Source: CAIYRG01 sp036273455 (GTDB lineage: Bacteria > Pseudomonadota > Alphaproteobacteria > Micropepsales > Micropepsaceae). Taken from it: 64,000 nucleotides of DNA. The stretch is from contig DASUHP010000133.1 in assembly GCA_036273455.1 (NCBI GenBank), positions 62,001-126,000 of the forward strand, read 5' to 3'. A model generated the notes under the pieces. The model did not search any database and had not been told where the DNA came from. It worked only from the letters and a program-made list of their open reading frames with translations. Below are positions 33,593 through 43,039 of the stretch, piece after piece. Each line of letters begins with the position of its first letter. Position 1 is the first letter of the stretch. The translations under genes were made by a program, and so were the position numbers.

Positions 33593-34561
33593 CTACGGCA
33601 GCAGAACTGTCGCGCCCGTGGTTGCCCTGGAGTGCAATGCCTCGTGCGCCGCGCGCGCTTCGGACAGTTTGAACCGTTGGTTCACCACGACTTTCACGGC
33701 GCGCGACGCGATGACCTGAAATAGGTCATCGGCCGTCTCTTTCAGCTCCTGCGCATTGCGGGCGTAGTGTGCCAGCGTCGGCCGGGTCAGGAACAGCGAT
33801 CCTTTCTGGCTGAGCATCAGCGGTTCGAAGGGGGGCACCGCGCCAGATGAGTTACCGAAATAGACCAGCATGCCACGCACTGCGAGCGCGTCCAGCGATC
33901 CCATGAAGGTGTCTTTGCCGATGGAATCGTACACTACCGGGACGCCCCGCCCACCGGTGATCTCGCGCACGCGCTTGACCCAATCATCCTTGCGCGTGTT
34001 CAGCACATGCGTACAGCCATTGTCGCGGACAAGAGCAACTTTGTCGTCAGACCCGACTGTTCCAATGACAGTCGCGCCGAGATGTTTGGCCCACTGGCAG
34101 GCGATCACTCCCACTCCACCGGCTGCGGAGTGAAACAGAAGGGTTTCGCCCGCCGCCACTTTGTAGGTCGCTTTGAGCAGATATCGCGCGGTCAGACCCT
34201 TGAGCAGTACGGCGGCCGCGACTTCATCGCTAATGGCCGATGGGAGCTTTACCGCGGTCCAGGCCGGGATATTCGCCGCTTCAGCATAGGAGCCTCGCAC
34301 CATGCAATACGCGACGCGGTCGCCAATCCGCACATTGGTGACGTTTCCGCCGGTCGCCTCCACGACGCCCGCCGCTTCCGAACCGAGTGTCGCTGGAAGC
34401 GGCAGGGGGTAGAGACCCGCCCGATGATAGGTGTCGATGAAATTGACCCCGATCGCGGTGTGCCGCACCCGGATATCCTCCGGCCCCGGCGCCGGCAGAT
34501 CGACGTCTTCATAGGTCAGGGCTTCAGGACCGCCGGTCTGGTGGATGCGGACAGCTTTCAC
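33593..34561 (-). CDS. NADPH:quinone oxidoreductase (zeta-crystallin-like, MDR superfamily)
   Basis: 322-residue medium-chain dehydrogenase without zinc ligands. N-terminus MKAVRIHQTGGPEAL, the quinone-reductase signature region YHRAGLYPLPLPATLGSEA, and the nucleotide-binding HSAAGGVGVIACQWAK (near residue 140) are typical of QorA-type enzymes. It lies 7 bases after the dienelactone-hydrolase-family gene on the same strand and is probably co-transcribed. Confidence 0.92.
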   Translation of the reverse strand: MKAVRIHQTGGPEALTYEDVDLPAPGPEDIRVRHTAIGVNFIDTYHRAGLYPLPLPATLGSEAAGVVEATGGNVTNVRIGDRVAYCMVRGSYAEAANIPAWTAVKLPSAISDEVAAAVLLKGLTARYLLKATYKVAAGETLLFHSAAGGVGVIACQWAKHLGATVIGTVGSDDKVALVRDNGCTHVLNTRKDDWVKRVREITGGRGVPVVYDSIGKDTFMGSLDALAVRGMLVYFGNSSGAVPPFEPLMLSQKGSLFLTRPTLAHYARNAQELKETADDLFQVIASRAVKVVVNQRFKLSEARAAHEALHSRATTGATVLLP

Positions 34562-34567
34562 GTTCGG

Positions 34568-35266
34568 TTACCCGAGATGTTGACGAAAGAAGGCATCGGT
34601 GCGCGAGTTGGCGAGATCGGCGCAAGCCTTGTCATAGTGCTGCCCGCCCTCACGCGCAAAGGCGTGGTCCATTTCCGGATAGACGTGGATCGTCACCAGC
34701 GAGTTGCCCTTTAGTCCGTCGATGATCTGCTTTTGCGCGTCTGGGGGGCAATATTGGTCCTTTGCTGCAATGTGGAGCATCAGCGGTTTTTTGATCTTTC
34801 CCGCTTCGTTGAGGCGGTTTTGGATATTCACGCCGTAATATCCGACGGACGCGTCGGTATCCGTGCGGGTTGAGGCAAGGAATGCGAGCTGACCACCGAG
34901 GCAATAACCCACGGTGCCGATTTTGCCGCTGCAGCCCTTGACCTCACGCAGATGACGAAGCGATGCCTGAATGTCGCTGACACCTTTGTCGACGTCGAAA
35001 CGTTGCATCAGACTGAAAGCTTTGCCCCAGTCCTCCTGGGTCTTGTCGGTAAGTTGCACGCCAGGTTGGAGCCGCCAGAACAAATCCGGAGCCAGCGCAA
35101 AGCGGCCGCGCGCGGCGTGCGCGTCGCAGATCTTGCGAACCACGTCATTCACGCCGAAAATTTCCTGGATCACGATGACGCCAGGTCCCTGTCCTGAGGC
35201 CGGGTTAGCGAGATATGCGCCAAAACTTCCGTCGGCACCGCGAACCGAAATATCTTTTCCGGTCAT
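34568..35266 (-). CDS. Dienelactone hydrolase family protein
   Basis: 232-residue alpha/beta hydrolase. The nucleophile elbow is GTVGYCLGGQLAF, where a cysteine takes the place of serine as in true dienelactone hydrolases; VIVIQEIFGVNDVVR and MDHAFAREGG (catalytic His) complete the pattern. The ATG at 35266 has GGGAGAG 8 bases upstream. No aromatic-degradation genes are nearby, so the physiological substrate is unknown. Confidence 0.9.
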   Translation of the reverse strand: MTGKDISVRGADGSFGAYLANPASGQGPGVIVIQEIFGVNDVVRKICDAHAARGRFALAPDLFWRLQPGVQLTDKTQEDWGKAFSLMQRFDVDKGVSDIQASLRHLREVKGCSGKIGTVGYCLGGQLAFLASTRTDTDASVGYYGVNIQNRLNEAGKIKKPLMLHIAAKDQYCPPDAQKQIIDGLKGNSLVTIHVYPEMDHAFAREGGQHYDKACADLANSRTDAFFRQHLG

Positions 35267-35348
35267 TTCGAGACTCTCCCCTGATTTGTGATCGCTTGGC
35301 TCGCGCACCATAACCCGCCAACGCCGGATCGGCCACGTGAATCCATTG

Positions 35349-37421
35349 TCAGGCGTTTCCGGCCGTCCTCGCCATGGGTGAATTCTCCGGTAGCTTGAGC
35401 ACCTGTGATACCACGGCGGGATTTGTCACCGGCGGAGAGCAGGACATGCCTCCGCAGATGTAGGCGGTCGGCTGGCCGTCCTGCATTGTCTTGCCATGCG
35501 CAGGATGGCCTTGCGGCAACTCCTGGCCTGGCGCGACGGTCATCAGCAGACGGTTGGGAAGGCTGCGCCCGAGCACGGCTTTGATGAGATTTCGCGTGCG
35601 CGGATCAGCCGGTGGACCACAGACAATGATCTCGAGACACGAAGTGCAGAATTCAAAAGTGTTGAGATAGGTGCCCATCTGCAAATAGTTGCTGCCGATG
35701 TCGCCGGCAAAAGCCTGAATGAGATTATTGGCGCGCTCGGCGTGTTGCTGGTTTAGCGTCGCATAGAAGAGCCGGGCATGAACGCCGATCATCACCGCGT
35801 TGGCGGAAGGTGTCTGTGTATCGAACACGCTGCGCAGGCGCGACTGGTCTGGAACATCGTCATTCCTGGAAAAGACATAGCCGCCCTGAATGACGTCCCA
35901 GAAATCGCGGTCGAGGATAGCGGTCCAGGACAGCGCGCGGTCGAGAAATGCGCGTTCGCCGGTGGCTTCCCAGAGGCTTAGCGCGGCGCGCGCCATGAAG
36001 GCGTAGCCATCCGAAAAGGTCTGATGTTGGCGCTGACCCGCGCGATAGGCGTGGAACAGCCGGTCGCCGTCGCTAAGTTTGGTGCAGATGAAATCGAATG
36101 CCCGCCGGGCGGCGGAAATCCAATCGCTCCGTTCGAACGCGGCTCCCGCGTTGGCGAGACTCGCAATCATCAAACCGTTCCAGTCGGTGAGCACCTTGTC
36201 ATCGCGGGACGGGCGCACGCGTTTGTCGCGGGCGGCTAGGAGGATTTGGCGCTGGCGTGTGAACGCGGGTTCTTCGGCTTCGGTCCAGCCCGAAAGATTC
36301 ATCACGCGATGCAGAATGTTGCGGCCGGCATTTTTTCCCTCATGGGGAAAATTGCCGTCGCGAGTGACACCATAAGCCTGCTTGAAACGCTCGACCCGCG
36401 TCCCGGCCAGGACGGAATCGATCTCTTCTTCGGTCCAGACATAGAATTTGCCTTCCTCACCCTCGGAGTCGGCATCAAGACTGGACGCGAAACCGGCGCC
36501 TTCTACCATCATTTCGCGCAAAACCCAGGCGATCGTCTCCTCGACGCGGATCTTCAGCGCGTTCTGCTTTCCGTCCTGCCAGACGAGGGTCATGATGTCG
36601 ATCAGTTGTGCATTGTCGTAGAGCATCTTCTCGAAATGCGGCACCAGCCATTGTTCGTCTACGGAGTATCGCGAAAATCCACCCCCGACATGATCGTAGA
36701 TGCCGCCGCGGCCCATATTGTCGAGCGCACAGAGCACCTGGGTCAGATATTGCGGCAGCCCAGTCCGCAGGTAAGCGCGCCACAGCACTTCGAGCAGCGG
36801 AACATTGGGGAATTTCGGCGCCCCGATCATGCCCCCATAGAAAATGTCGAATGCCTGCGCCACCGCGATCGCGACGCGGTCGAGCTTGAACATGTCAAAG
36901 CTGCCGGAGCGGTTCTGGTACCAGGCCTGCTCGAACGTGTCGGCAATCTTGCGCACATTGGGCGCAATCATGTCGGGCGATTCCTGGAAGCGACGGGAAA
37001 TGTCGCGGAGCACCGTCTGGAATGACGGCCGGCCGAAAGCCGCCTCACGCGGGAAATAGGTTCCGGCCCAGAACGGTTCGCCTTTGGGGGTGAGGAATAC
37101 GTTCAGTGGCCAACCGCCGCTTTGCCCCATCAGCACCGGGATGCGCTGGAGCCAGTTGTCGATGTCCGGACGTTCCTCGCGATCCACCTTTACGCAGACG
37201 AAAAACTCGTTCATCAGCGCCGCGGTTTCGGGATCTTCAAAGCTCTCATGGGCCATAACATGGCACCAGTGGCAGGCGGCATAGCCAACCGAGACCAGAA
37301 TGGGGCGGTTGCTGCGTTGTGCCTCGGCGAGTACTTCTGGGCTCCAGGGCCGCCAATCGACCGGGTTGTCCTTGTGCTGAAGCAAATAAGGACTGGTTTG
37401 GTTGGCGAGCTGGTTGGCCAT
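35349..37421 (-). CDS. DUF255 thioredoxin-like / YyaL (SSP411) family protein
   Basis: 690-residue protein. Residues 1-160 form a thioredoxin-fold domain with the active-site-like CHWCHVMAHESFEDPETA; the remaining 500 residues form an alpha/alpha barrel like those of N-acylglucosamine epimerases, with DADSEGEEGKFYVWTEEEI in the middle. Relatives exist from bacteria to man (spermatogenesis-associated protein 20); the function is not known. Full length. Divergent from mnmE with a 77-base gap. Confidence 0.92.
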   Translation of the reverse strand: MANQLANQTSPYLLQHKDNPVDWRPWSPEVLAEAQRSNRPILVSVGYAACHWCHVMAHESFEDPETAALMNEFFVCVKVDREERPDIDNWLQRIPVLMGQSGGWPLNVFLTPKGEPFWAGTYFPREAAFGRPSFQTVLRDISRRFQESPDMIAPNVRKIADTFEQAWYQNRSGSFDMFKLDRVAIAVAQAFDIFYGGMIGAPKFPNVPLLEVLWRAYLRTGLPQYLTQVLCALDNMGRGGIYDHVGGGFSRYSVDEQWLVPHFEKMLYDNAQLIDIMTLVWQDGKQNALKIRVEETIAWVLREMMVEGAGFASSLDADSEGEEGKFYVWTEEEIDSVLAGTRVERFKQAYGVTRDGNFPHEGKNAGRNILHRVMNLSGWTEAEEPAFTRQRQILLAARDKRVRPSRDDKVLTDWNGLMIASLANAGAAFERSDWISAARRAFDFICTKLSDGDRLFHAYRAGQRQHQTFSDGYAFMARAALSLWEATGERAFLDRALSWTAILDRDFWDVIQGGYVFSRNDDVPDQSRLRSVFDTQTPSANAVMIGVHARLFYATLNQQHAERANNLIQAFAGDIGSNYLQMGTYLNTFEFCTSCLEIIVCGPPADPRTRNLIKAVLGRSLPNRLLMTVAPGQELPQGHPAHGKTMQDGQPTAYICGGMSCSPPVTNPAVVSQVLKLPENSPMARTAGNA

Positions 37422-37498
37422 GGTAATCCGGCGTTCAAGGGTGCGGAAATAGAGCGCACCTCCTAGGGCTTATTGAATTCAGTCACAAGGCGGATCGG

Positions 37499-38818
37499 GT
37501 GCGCAATTCCAGTGCTGATGTAGAACGCGACACGATCTTCGCGCTTTCGAGCGGTGCTGGAGCCGCCGGCGTGGCCGTCATTCGCGTTTCGGGTCCAGGT
37601 GCCGCCGATGCCTTCAGCCTGATGAAGCCAAACTCGCCTCCTTGTGAACGGCGTGCGATTGTACGTACGCTGTTCGATGTCGATAATGGCAAGGAATTGG
37701 ACGACGCATTGGTCCTGTGGTTTCCTGGACCGCGATCCTACACGGGTGAAAATACGGTCGAGCTGCACGTCCATGGTGGACGTGCAGTGACCTTGGCTGT
37801 AATGGCGGCTTTGGCCGGTCTGCCAAACTTTCGTCCCGCGGAGCGGGGCGAATTCACCCGGCGGGCCGTTGAGAACGGCCGCCTCGATCTAACGCGTGCC
37901 GAGGCCATCGCGGACCTGATTGCTGCCGATACCGAGTCGCAACGGGTGTTGGCGCGGCGGCAGTATGACGGAGCTTTGGCAGAACAATATGCCCGCTGGC
38001 GGGAACGGCTGGTTCGTGCTGCCGCGTGGATCGAAGCGGATATTGACTTCCCCGACGAAGAACTGCCGGAAGGAGTATGGCAGGAGAGCCGGGATGCATT
38101 GCGGTCTCTGCTGCTGGAAATGAAGCGTCATCTGAACGATGCGTGCCGCGGCGAGGTCATCCGGGATGGCTTTCAGGTGGCCATTCTCGGTCCGCCAAAT
38201 GTCGGCAAGAGCTCTTTGATCAATGCGCTGTCGCAACGCGAGGTGGCCATTGTGTCGGATACGCCCGGAACTACGCGCGACATTATAGAGGTGAAGCTGG
38301 ACTTGGGTGGGTATGCCGTCATTCTGGCCGATACTGCCGGCTTGCGGGAAACGGCCGAGCCGGTGGAGCAGGAAGGCATTCGCCGCGCGAAGGCCCGGGC
38401 TGCGGCGGCTGATTTTCGTCTTCTGGTGCTGGATGCCTCTGCGCCCGACGGCAATTTGCCGGCGGAAGCCGACTTGGTGGCGTGGAACAAGGCTGATCTC
38501 TGCCTCAAAAGAAAGCCCAGGCGTTTGTACATTTCAGCAAAATCAGGCGAAGGACTGGAGGACGTGATCGGACGTCTGTCAGCCGCTGCGGCCGACCGGG
38601 CGAGTGGGGCCGAGCCGCCATTGCTAACTCGAGCCCGGCATCGCTATGCTGTCGAGGAGGCGAGCCGGCGCATTGCAACCGCCCTTGAGGAGCACGAGCC
38701 AGAGCTGGCGGCCGAGCAGCTCCGCATCGCCTTGCGGGCTCTTGGCCGAATCACCGGGGCGGTTGACCTCGATGAGCTGCTGGACGTCGTGTTCCGCGAT
38801 TTTTGCATTGGTAAGTAA
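37499..38818 (+). CDS. mnmE: tRNA uridine-5-carboxymethylaminomethyl modification GTPase MnmE
   Basis: 439-residue MnmE (TrmE), partner of MnmG in modifying wobble U34. The N-terminal folate-binding domain (DTIFALSSGAGAAGVAVIR) is followed by helices and a G domain near residue 230: GPPNVGKSSLINAL, DTPGTTRDII, DTAGLRE and WNKADL. The C-terminus FCIGK has the invariant Cys. The start is a GTG with AAGG upstream. It is followed 4 bases later by mnmG. Confidence 0.97.
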   Translation: MRNSSADVERDTIFALSSGAGAAGVAVIRVSGPGAADAFSLMKPNSPPCERRAIVRTLFDVDNGKELDDALVLWFPGPRSYTGENTVELHVHGGRAVTLAVMAALAGLPNFRPAERGEFTRRAVENGRLDLTRAEAIADLIAADTESQRVLARRQYDGALAEQYARWRERLVRAAAWIEADIDFPDEELPEGVWQESRDALRSLLLEMKRHLNDACRGEVIRDGFQVAILGPPNVGKSSLINALSQREVAIVSDTPGTTRDIIEVKLDLGGYAVILADTAGLRETAEPVEQEGIRRAKARAAAADFRLLVLDASAPDGNLPAEADLVAWNKADLCLKRKPRRLYISAKSGEGLEDVIGRLSAAAADRASGAEPPLLTRARHRYAVEEASRRIATALEEHEPELAAEQLRIALRALGRITGAVDLDELLDVVFRDFCIGK

Positions 38819-38822
38819 AGAA

Positions 38823-40715
38823 ATGTTTCACGTGAAACAGAGGCAGTCGGAATACGACGTGATCGTCATTGGCGGTGGCCACGCCGGTTGCGAGGCCGCC
38901 GCCGGTGCCGCCCGCGCCGGCGCAAATACGCTTCTTCTGACCCACAACCGCAACACCATCGGCGAGATGTCCTGCAATCCGGCGATCGGCGGGCTTGGGA
39001 AAGGGCATCTGGTGCGTGAAATCGATGCCCTTGATGGTGTGATAGGAAGGGTCGCTGATGCCGCGGGCATTCAGTTTCGCATCCTGAACAGACGCAAAGG
39101 ACCTGCCGTTCGGGGGCCTCGCGCCCAAGCGGACCGAAAGCTGTATCGTACGGAGATGCAGCAGGCTTTAGGAGCAGTCGCAGGCCTCTCCATCCGAGAA
39201 TCTGCGGCCGGCGATCTGATCTCCGAAAGGGGCCGGGTCTCAGGTGTGGTCACCGAAGCCGGAGAGGAACTCCGCTGTGCCGCCGTCGTGATCACGACTG
39301 GCACCTTCCTTCGCGGGCTGATCCACATCGGCGAACGCAAAATACCCGCGGGACGGGTGGGGGAGATTCCGTCAAATCAGCTTGCCGCTACCCTGGCGAG
39401 ATTCCGACTCGCCATGGGCCGGCTGAAAACCGGAACACCGCCGCGTCTGGACGGAAGAACGATTGACTGGAGGGGGCTCAATGAGCAACCGGGGGACGAT
39501 CCGCCGGCGCCATTCTCTTTCCTCACGGGCCGGATCACGACCCGGCAGGTCGCTTGCCATATCACCCAGACGACCCTGAAAACCCACAGCATCATAAGGG
39601 ACAATCTCTCGCGTGCGCCCATGTATTCCGGCCAGATCCAGAGTACGGGGCCGCGTTATTGCCCATCTATCGAAGACAAAGTAGTGCGTTTCGCCGGCCG
39701 TGAGGGGCACCAGATATTCCTCGAACCCGAAGGGCTCGACGACGACACGATTTACCCCAACGGGATTTCGACCTCGCTGCCGGAAGACGTCCAGGTGGCT
39801 TTCCTCAAGACCATCCCGGGACTGGAAAAGGCGGCCGTCCTGCGGCCTGGCTATGCCATTGAATATGACTTCGTCGATCCGCGGGAGCTTAAACCCTCAC
39901 TGGAAGTGAAACGGATTCCGGGGTTGTTTCTCGCCGGCCAAATCAATGGCACCACGGGCTACGAAGAGGCTGCCGCGCAAGGGTTGATTGCCGGCGTTAA
40001 TGCCGCGCGCTGCGCCAGTGGAGATTCACCCCTAATCCTGGATCGCTCCCAAGGCTATATCGGCGTCCTGATCGACGATCTTGTGACCCGTGGGGTTTCC
40101 GAGCCTTATCGGATGTTCACCTCGAGGGCTGAATACCGGCTGACGCTAAGGGCTGACAATGCGGACCAGCGGCTGACCCCGATCGGAATCATGGCAGGTA
40201 TTGTAGGATCTGACCGCAAAGCGCGGTTCACCGCAAAAGTGGCTGGACTGAATCGCGCACGCGAAGTCATGACAAACCTCACGATGACTTCTTCCGAGGC
40301 AAATCGCGCCGGTATTGCGGTTCGGCAGGATGGCGTGCGGCGCTCTGCGATGGAGCTGCTGTCGCTTCCCGGCATCAGTATTTCCCGGTTAGCCGAAATC
40401 TGGCCACAACTGGCCGAGATTTCAGGCGAAATACGCGAGCAGCTCGAATTCGACGCGCACTACGCTGGATATCTTGACCGGCAGGAAAGTGACATCCTGG
40501 CGTTCCGCCGGGACGAGGCGCTGATTATTCCAGAGGGCATCGATTATGCCGCGGTAGTCGGGCTTTCCACGGAATGCCGGTCCAAACTCGCCGCAGTCCG
40601 GCCCCGTACGATCGGTCAGGCGTCGCGAATCGACGGCATCACTCCGGCCGCCCTAACTCTTGTCCTCGCCGCCATACGGCATCAAACCGTAATCGGTCAT
40701 GCCTCTGCCGAATGA
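38823..40715 (+). CDS. mnmG: tRNA U34 carboxymethylaminomethyl transferase FAD subunit MnmG
   Basis: 630-residue MnmG (GidA). The FAD-binding YDVIVIGGGHAGCEAAAGAA comes right after a short N-terminal MFHVKQRQSE; ARAGANTLLLTHNRNTIGEM and GRLKTGTPPRLDG are diagnostic. A longer in-frame opening at 38646 is rejected because it runs back through mnmE. Codons 1-6 are themselves the parS palindrome, so the N-terminal FHVKQ is dictated by a DNA-binding site. Confidence 0.97.
   Translation: MFHVKQRQSEYDVIVIGGGHAGCEAAAGAARAGANTLLLTHNRNTIGEMSCNPAIGGLGKGHLVREIDALDGVIGRVADAAGIQFRILNRRKGPAVRGPRAQADRKLYRTEMQQALGAVAGLSIRESAAGDLISERGRVSGVVTEAGEELRCAAVVITTGTFLRGLIHIGERKIPAGRVGEIPSNQLAATLARFRLAMGRLKTGTPPRLDGRTIDWRGLNEQPGDDPPAPFSFLTGRITTRQVACHITQTTLKTHSIIRDNLSRAPMYSGQIQSTGPRYCPSIEDKVVRFAGREGHQIFLEPEGLDDDTIYPNGISTSLPEDVQVAFLKTIPGLEKAAVLRPGYAIEYDFVDPRELKPSLEVKRIPGLFLAGQINGTTGYEEAAAQGLIAGVNAARCASGDSPLILDRSQGYIGVLIDDLVTRGVSEPYRMFTSRAEYRLTLRADNADQRLTPIGIMAGIVGSDRKARFTAKVAGLNRAREVMTNLTMTSSEANRAGIAVRQDGVRRSAMELLSLPGISISRLAEIWPQLAEISGEIREQLEFDAHYAGYLDRQESDILAFRRDEALIIPEGIDYAAVVGLSTECRSKLAAVRPRTIGQASRIDGITPAALTLVLAAIRHQTVIGHASAE
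38824..38839. promoter_or_regulatory. parS: parS centromere site 1 (perfect)
   Basis: TGTTTCACGTGAAACA, a perfect 16-base palindrome identical to the canonical bacterial parS, the ParB loading site. It overlaps the mnmG start codon (ATG at 38823) and lies 3.3 kb before parB and about 10 kb right of the proposed origin. Confidence 0.97.
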
Positions 40716-41364
40716 GGCGTTCGGCCCGGATGACTTCGCCGCCTGCGCACATATTTCACGTGAAACACTCGCGCACCTAAAGCTTTATGCCGGGATGCTT
40801 ACCGAGTGGAATAGCCGGCAAAATCTGGTATCGCGCGCTTCGCTGAATGAAATGTGGCTCCGTCACTTCTGGGATTCTGCCCAGCTTGCTGAGTTTGTAC
40901 CCACGGCAGCAAAATCACTGGTCGACTTGGGCAGCGGTGCGGGCTTTCCAGGACTGGTTCTCGCCGAACTCTTGCGCGACCGCGCAATCCGCGTCGTCCT
41001 CTACGAATCAACCCAGAAAAAGCGGGATTTCCTGGAGGCCGTCGCCCGACGGCTGAATCTTGCGGTCGCCGTGCGCGCCGAGCGCATCGAGGAAGCCACC
41101 CCGGAAATATTCGACCTCGTTGTCGCCCGCGCTCTCGCTCCGTTGGACAAATTGCTGGCTTATGCACAGCGATTTTGGGGACCGAACACCACAGGGTTGT
41201 TTCTGAAGGGACAAAATATGGTGCCTGAATTGACCGAAGCGCATAAGTATTGGAAGATGATGCTCCAAAAATACCCGAGTCGAACCAGCGATACTGGCGT
41301 CGTGCTCGAAATTCGAAAGCTGTCAAATGTGGCGCCAGGTAGAACGGGTACCCGCAGAAGCTAA
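40699..41364 (+). CDS. rsmG: 16S rRNA (guanine-527-N7)-methyltransferase RsmG
   Basis: 221-residue SAM-dependent methyltransferase (GidB). SAM motif LVDLGSGAGFPGLVLAELL near residue 75; YAGMLTEWNSRQNLVSRAS and RHFWDSAQL are family-typical. It overlaps mnmG by 17 bases and parA by 38. A parS site occupies codons 18-23 (AHISRET region). Confidence 0.96.
   Translation: MPLPNEAFGPDDFAACAHISRETLAHLKLYAGMLTEWNSRQNLVSRASLNEMWLRHFWDSAQLAEFVPTAAKSLVDLGSGAGFPGLVLAELLRDRAIRVVLYESTQKKRDFLEAVARRLNLAVAVRAERIEEATPEIFDLVVARALAPLDKLLAYAQRFWGPNTTGLFLKGQNMVPELTEAHKYWKMMLQKYPSRTSDTGVVLEIRKLSNVAPGRTGTRRS
40752..40767. promoter_or_regulatory. parS: parS centromere site 2 (one mismatch)
   Basis: TATTTCACGTGAAACA differs from canonical parS at one outer base; the 12-base core TTTCACGTGAAA is intact (40754-40765). 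It lies inside rsmG, 1.9 kb from site 1. Confidence 0.92.
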
Positions 41365-42163
41365 AAAGCGATTTCGCACACTGGTTATCGCGAATCAAAA
41401 AGGCGGTGTCGGAAAAACGACCACGGCGATCAACCTCGGCACCGCACTTGCCGCGGTCGGCGAGCGGGTTCTCATTCTGGATCTTGATCCACAGGGCAAC
41501 GCCTCGACAGGTCTTGGTGTGGCGCGAAGCGAGCGTAAACTGTCGACCTATGACGTCCTCACCGGCGGCGCCCTCATGAGTGACGCGGTCGTACCAACAA
41601 AAATCCCGGGTCTCAGCCTGGTGCCGTCAACCATCGATCTTTCTGGCGCTGAGCCTGAACTAATGGGTCAGCCGCGCCGCAATTTTCGCCTGCGCGAAGC
41701 TCTCGACATCTTCGCGGCAACTGATCCCGAAATTTCTTATGTCCTGATCGACTGCCCCCCGGCCCTAACCCTGCTGACAATCAACGCTATGGTCGCCGCG
41801 GATGCCGCCGTGGTGCCTCTGGTTTGCGAGTTCTTCCCCCTCGAAGGACTGAGCCAGCTGGTGAATACGATCGAATTGGTGCGCAACAGCCTGAATCCGA
41901 AGTTGGAGTTACAGGGGGTTGTCCTAACGATGTTCGATAAACGGAACGCCTTGACGGAGCAGGTCGCGGCAGACGTGCGCGCCCATTTTGGCGAGAAAGT
42001 CTACCACACAGTGATCCCGCGCAATGTGCGCCTGTCGGAGGCGCCCAGCCATGGGCTTCCGGCTCTCATTTATGACGTCAAATGCGCCGGCAGTCAGGCC
42101 TATATCAGGCTCGCTGCCGAGCTGATTCAGCGCGAACGCGCATTAAACGAAATGGCAGCGTGA
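41327..42163 (+). CDS. parA: Chromosome partitioning ATPase ParA
   Basis: 278-residue Soj/ParA Walker-type ATPase. Deviant Walker A NQKGGVGKTTTAINLG near residue 23, Walker A' region ILDLDPQGNASTGLG, and YVLIDCPPALTLLTINAM. Only one plausible start exists (ATG at 41327), 38 bases inside rsmG. Works with ParB and parS to move origins apart. Confidence 0.97.
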   Translation: MWRQVERVPAEAKKRFRTLVIANQKGGVGKTTTAINLGTALAAVGERVLILDLDPQGNASTGLGVARSERKLSTYDVLTGGALMSDAVVPTKIPGLSLVPSTIDLSGAEPELMGQPRRNFRLREALDIFAATDPEISYVLIDCPPALTLLTINAMVAADAAVVPLVCEFFPLEGLSQLVNTIELVRNSLNPKLELQGVVLTMFDKRNALTEQVAADVRAHFGEKVYHTVIPRNVRLSEAPSHGLPALIYDVKCAGSQAYIRLAAELIQRERALNEMAA

Positions 42164-42165
42164 AC

Positions 42166-43038
42166 ATGAACCAGAATGCCCCAACACGCAGCGGTCCCCG
42201 GGGATTGGGAAAAGGCTTATCAGCCCTGCTCGGCGATGAAACCGCCATTCCCGCGCAATCTTCTGCCACAGGTGCCCGCATGCTGCCTGTGTCTTTCCTG
42301 ACACCCAATCCGTTTCAGCCGCGCCGCCATTTCGATGACGAGGAACTCACCAGCCTCGCCGATTCGATCGCCGCCAAAGGGGTGCTGCAACCAATTCTGG
42401 TCCGCCCGACAGCGCGGCATGACAGCTTTCAGATCATCGCCGGCGAACGGCGCTGGCGCGCGGCCCAAAAGGCGCGGCTCCATGAAGTCCCCGTGATCGT
42501 CCGTGAACTGAACGATTCCGAGTCGCTGGAAATCGCGATTATCGAGAATGTCCAGCGCAGCGACCTCAATCCGATCGAGGAAGCGGCCGCGTATCAGGAG
42601 CTGATCGACCGTTTCTCCTACACACAGGAAAAGATGGCGGGAGCGATCGGAAAGAGCCGCAGTCACATCGCCAATCTGCTGCGGCTGTTAAAGCTGCCAC
42701 CTCGCATCCAGACTCTGCTCTCGGAAGGCAAAATTACCGCTGGCCACGGAAGAATGCTGGTGACGGCGGCAGATCCCGAGGCAATGGCGGAACAGATCAT
42801 TTCCCAGGGGCTGAATGTCCGTGAGGTCGAAAAGAAGGCGCGTCAGGCAAAGCAGGGTAAAACCGCGCCGCCCAAGGACAGCGACACCAAAGCGCTCGAA
42901 CATGCGCTCTCCGATGCGCTGGGCCTGAGTGTTTCCATCGAGCACAACGGACAGAAGGGCGGTGCGATCACGATACGCTATCGCTCGCTCGACCAGCTCG
43001 ATCAGGTAATCCGCATGCTGCAACGCGGATCGGCCTGA
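42166..43038 (+). CDS. parB: Chromosome partitioning protein ParB
   Basis: 290-residue ParB CTPase. N-terminal ParA-interacting RGLGKGLSALLGDE, CTP-binding motifs NPFQPRRHF and IIAGERRWRAAQKA, NVQRSDLNPIEEAAAYQEL, and the helix-turn-helix GKSRSHIANLLRL near residue 165; a C-terminal dimerisation domain ends the protein. The ATG at 42166 is 2 bases after parA. The convergent hisA ends 1 base downstream, a junction I read as a rearrangement breakpoint. Confidence 0.97.
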   Translation: MNQNAPTRSGPRGLGKGLSALLGDETAIPAQSSATGARMLPVSFLTPNPFQPRRHFDDEELTSLADSIAAKGVLQPILVRPTARHDSFQIIAGERRWRAAQKARLHEVPVIVRELNDSESLEIAIIENVQRSDLNPIEEAAAYQELIDRFSYTQEKMAGAIGKSRSHIANLLRLLKLPPRIQTLLSEGKITAGHGRMLVTAADPEAMAEQIISQGLNVREVEKKARQAKQGKTAPPKDSDTKALEHALSDALGLSVSIEHNGQKGGAITIRYRSLDQLDQVIRMLQRGSA

Positions 43039-43039
43039 A

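Noticed and set aside
38646..38822. Upstream start for mnmG adding 59 residues
   Set aside because: The extra part lies inside mnmE in another frame and is unlike MnmG; the ATG at 38823 gives the known N-terminus.
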